Shown here: positions 61,858-64,000 of the stretch, piece after piece
How the letters are laid out: each line of letters starts with the position of its first letter
How positions within the stretch are numbered: position 1 is the stretch's first letter
Assembly (NCBI RefSeq): GCF_902497995.1
Contig: NZ_CABVII010000009.1
Coordinates: 62,001-126,000 of the forward strand
Direction: 5' to 3'
From: Pseudomonas fluorescens
GTDB lineage: Bacteria > Pseudomonadota > Gammaproteobacteria > Pseudomonadales > Pseudomonadaceae
Length of the DNA: 64,000 nt
The notes under the pieces: model-generated
Database searches by the model: none
What the model saw: the letters and a program-made list of their open reading frames with translations, nothing else
What the model was told of the DNA's origin: nothing
Made by a program: the position numbers and the translations under genes

Positions 61858-62944
61858 TGTCTTCTCCTTCGACCATCACGGCGGTCAGTGTGAGTGAGCG
61901 ATCCAGCCGCACGCAGTCGGCCCAGCTGCCTGGTACCAGGCGGCCGCGTTCTTGCAGGCCGAGGTAGTCGGCGGGAAATTGCGAAAGACGTTGCGAAGCC
62001 TCGGCGAGCGGCAGGCCGATCTTCACCAGGTTGCGCAGGGCCTGATCCATGGTCAGGGTGCTGCCGGCCAGGGTCCCGTCAGGCAGGCGCACACCGCCCA
62101 GGCATTTGGTGACGGTGTGGCTGCCGAGCTTGTATTCACCATCGGGCATGCCGGCGGCGGCGGTGGAGTCGGTGACGCAATACAGGCACGGGATCGAACG
62201 CAGGGCCACGCGGATGGCCCCGGGGTGGACATGCAGCAAGTCGGGAATCAGCTCGGCATATTTCGCATGAGCCAGCGCCGCACCGACGATGCCCGGCTCG
62301 CGGTGATGCAGCGGGCTCATGGCGTTGTACAGGTGGGTGAAACTGGTCGCGCCGGCTTCCAGCGCGGCCACGCCTTCCTCGTAACTGCCGAGGGTGTGGC
62401 CGATTTGCATGCGCACACCGCGACGGCTGAGGGTGCGGATCAAGGCGTCGTGACCGGCAATTTCCGGGGCGATGGTGATGACGCGGATCGGTGCCAGCGC
62501 CAGGTATTCTTCGACTTCGGCCATCAACGCGGTGTGGGCAAAGTTCGGTTGGGCCCCGAGTTTGCCGGGGTTGATGTACGGGCCTTCCAGGTGTACGCCG
62601 AGGACCCGGGCGCTGCCCTTTGGCCGCTGCTCGCAGAACTCGCCGACGTCCTTGAGTACACGGGAGATCTCTTCACTCGGTGCCGTCATGGTGGTGGCCA
62701 GCAGCGATGTGGTGCCGAAACGCACATGGGTCCTGGTGATGGTCTCGAAGGCGGTCGCACCTTCCATGATGTCTTTGCCGCCGCCGCCGTGAACGTGCAG
62801 GTCGATGAAGCCCGGCAGCAGGTAAGGCAAGTCATTGTCCGCCGGATCGCAAGGCTGGCCTTCGATGGACACGACCTTGCCGTGTTGATGAATCAGCCGG
62901 CCGCGAACCCAGCCGTGGGCGGTGAGGATGTTGTCTTCGGACAT
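61838..62944 (-). CDS. nagA: N-acetylglucosamine-6-phosphate deacetylase NagA
   Basis: A 368-aa amidohydrolase that removes acetate from GlcNAc6P. The ATG at 62944 (MSEDNILTAHGWVRG) is preferred over an upstream in-frame ATG. The metal-site motif LPGFIDLHVHGGGG, the Glu ligand in VHLEGPYINPGK, and His pairs in IGHTLGS and FTHLYNAMSPLHHREP are visible. The catalytic Asp is in CVTDSTAAAGMPDG. It follows nagR by 54 nt and is coupled to nagB-II. Confidence 0.95.
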   Translation of the reverse strand: MSEDNILTAHGWVRGRLIHQHGKVVSIEGQPCDPADNDLPYLLPGFIDLHVHGGGGKDIMEGATAFETITRTHVRFGTTSLLATTMTAPSEEISRVLKDVGEFCEQRPKGSARVLGVHLEGPYINPGKLGAQPNFAHTALMAEVEEYLALAPIRVITIAPEIAGHDALIRTLSRRGVRMQIGHTLGSYEEGVAALEAGATSFTHLYNAMSPLHHREPGIVGAALAHAKYAELIPDLLHVHPGAIRVALRSIPCLYCVTDSTAAAGMPDGEYKLGSHTVTKCLGGVRLPDGTLAGSTLTMDQALRNLVKIGLPLAEASQRLSQFPADYLGLQERGRLVPGSWADCVRLDRSLTLTAVMVEGEDIDFKNA

Positions 62945-62998
62945 TTTCGGTTCCCGGTTGCTTTGTCTTGCGGCGAAGCTCTTCATCGACGGAGCTCT

Positions 62999-63730
62999 TT
63001 ATCGACGAAGCTCTGCGACAAAATCGTAGTAATCGTTGCGGCAGTAGGTGTCGGTGACTTCGATCGGCGTGTTGTCTTCCAGGTAGCCGACCCGGGTCAT
63101 CAGCAGCATCGCGGTGCCGGGGGCGATTCCCACCAGCGCGGCGAATTCGTCCGAGGCGTTGATCGCCTGGATGTGCTGCAAGGCGCGGACCACCGGTTTG
63201 CCGATGCCGTCGAGGTATTCGTAGAGGGAATCGCCCACCGCTTGCGGCCTGGGAATGATCGTGGCGGGCAGGGTGCTCATTTCGATCGCCATCACCGTGT
63301 CGTCGGCTTTGCGCAGGCGTTTGAGCCGTGCGACCTTGTCGTTGGGCGAGAGACCCAGACGGATCAGCTCTTCGTGGGTCGGCGGGGTGATTTCTCGCTC
63401 CAGCCATTGCGAACCGGGGACAAAGCCCTTGAGCCGCAACATCTCGCTGAAGCCTGAAAGGCGCGACAGCGGCTGCTCCAGACGCGGGGTAATGAAGGTG
63501 CCGGAACCTTGGTGGCGCCGGATCAGCCCTTGTTCGAACAGCACCTCGAGCGCCTTGCGTGCCGTGACGCGGGAGATGCCCAGCGTTTCGCTGAGATTGC
63601 GCTCCGACGGCATGGCCTGCTCGGCTTTCCACTGGCCGGCATGGATCGCCGCTTCCAGATTGCGCGCCAGTTGCAGGTACAACGGCGTGGGCTGGGTATC
63701 GTCGGGGCGTAGCGCCTGGAGGTCATTCAT
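62999..63730 (-). CDS. nagR: GntR/HutC-family regulator of N-acetylglucosamine catabolism
   Basis: A 243-aa repressor-type regulator, called nagQ in P. aeruginosa. The winged helix (about 15-80) reads MPSERNLSETLGISRVTARKALEV, and the UTRA ligand domain (about 95-235) contains RVGYLEDNTPIEVTDTYCR. The effector is expected to be GlcNAc6P or GlcN6P. It is first in the minus-strand operon. The inverted repeat at 63784-63890 upstream of it is the likely operator pair. Confidence 0.9.
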   Translation of the reverse strand: MNDLQALRPDDTQPTPLYLQLARNLEAAIHAGQWKAEQAMPSERNLSETLGISRVTARKALEVLFEQGLIRRHQGSGTFITPRLEQPLSRLSGFSEMLRLKGFVPGSQWLEREITPPTHEELIRLGLSPNDKVARLKRLRKADDTVMAIEMSTLPATIIPRPQAVGDSLYEYLDGIGKPVVRALQHIQAINASDEFAALVGIAPGTAMLLMTRVGYLEDNTPIEVTDTYCRNDYYDFVAELRR

Positions 63731-63783
63731 AGAAGGTGTCCGATGCGGGTATTGGAGTGTTGTCGCCCGGTAATGCAGTGAAA

Positions 63784-63890
63784 ACTAATACCACTTGAAT
63801 ACCATGTCAATCGGACCACTTTGCTCCAGGCGCAGGAAAACCGGACCTGTTGAGCATGGGGATCAGGTGGTGGCTTCAAGTGGTATTAGT
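63784..63890. promoter_or_regulatory. 15-bp inverted repeat pair, candidate NagR operator region
   Basis: ACTAATACCACTTGA at 63784-63798 and its exact complement TCAAGTGGTATTAGT at 63876-63890 are 77 nt apart. A partial third copy, AATACCATG, directly follows the first. The nearer repeat is 54 nt upstream of nagR. HutC-type GntR proteins bind GGTAT/ATACC-containing operators, so paired sites and looping are plausible. The farther half may serve a divergent gene outside the window. Confidence 0.6.
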
Positions 63891-63912
63891 GATGGGGATT
63901 TTGAAGGCAAAG

Positions 63913-63988
63913 ATCGCAGCCGGCGGCAGCGCCTGCATGGGGGAGTGGTATCACCCCGGCAGGCGCTGCCGCAGGCTGCGATTTTTTG
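63913..63988. terminator. Long stem-loop with T run near the window end
   Basis: ATCGCAGCCGGCGGCAGCGCCTGC pairs with GCAGGCGCTGCCGCAGGCTGCGAT over 24 bp with one mismatch, followed by TTTTTT. It is plausibly a terminator for plus-strand transcripts and is also built like a second class of Pseudomonas intergenic repeat (core GATCGCAGCC). No gene is visible from 63731 to the end. Confidence 0.6.
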
Positions 63989-64000
63989 ATTTTATTTTTC

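Noticed and set aside
63795..63989. Short plus-strand open frame at the right window edge.
   Set aside because: It runs through the operator repeats and the terminal hairpin and has no family resemblance.

Overview
The window looks like a chromosomal segment of a fluorescent pseudomonad (Pseudomonas fluorescens complex). The evidence is GC-rich coding with few gaps, gene products such as EstB carboxylesterase and the DauBAR D-arginine cluster, PAO1-like local gene orders, and about 18 Pseudomonas-type REP/REPIN palindromes in the intergenic spaces. Almost all of it is housekeeping and core metabolism. I see no CRISPR array, prophage, integrase, insertion sequence, rRNA or tRNA.

Layout: 1-3.4 kb holds the end of the division/envelope cluster (ftsA, ftsZ, lpxC). 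3.6-14.7 kb, mostly on the minus strand, holds a membrane diguanylate cyclase, a small secreted protein, and an efflux operon (periplasmic adaptor, RND pump, response regulator, sensor kinase). The RND pump gene carries a one-base frameshift, and a 10-bp-arm palindrome lies just upstream of the operon. These are followed by a small conserved ORF, a YkgJ-type Cys-cluster protein, a small secreted protein and a GNAT acetyltransferase. 14.7-17.9 kb holds a decayed cheV relic and the divergent norR/hmp nitric-oxide pair, with two GT-N7-AC NorR sites and a sigma54-like promoter. An array of six ~50-bp tandem repeats follows.

18.2-23.6 kb (minus) carries dauR, dauA, dauB, rhlB and estB. 24.0-28.2 kb is the aapJQMP polar amino-acid ABC transporter, with a sigma54-like promoter about 300 nt upstream. 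28.4-32.4 kb has a GntR/FCD regulator and MFS exporter pair, an NTF2-like protein, a GIY-YIG protein and a GST-like protein. 32.6-41.3 kb has yejK, hupN, rlmF, valS, a small conserved ORF, holC and pepA. 41.7-43.8 kb is lptF-lptG (LPS export). 44.0-50.1 kb is lepA-lepB-rnc-era-recO-pdxJ. 50.2-56.2 kb is mltF, purL and a YqfO-like ORF. 56.4-63.7 kb is the complete N-acetylglucosamine PTS and catabolic operon (nagR-nagA-nagB-II-nagF-nagE, minus strand), with a 15-bp inverted-repeat operator candidate and Crc/Hfq-type A-rich motifs.

Compared with the P. aeruginosa PAO1 order as I remember it, the window joins blocks that are apart there (lpxC | diguanylate cyclase; lptG | lepA without mucD; pdxJ | mltF). 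It also lacks the usual DUF4845 gene between lepB and rnc. The most interesting non-gene signals are the frameshifted RND pump and its operator palindrome, the cheV remnant, the 50-bp array, a recurrent ~16-nt insert that decorates single REP arms, the recO/pdxJ hairpin, and the degenerate second IIB domain of NagE.
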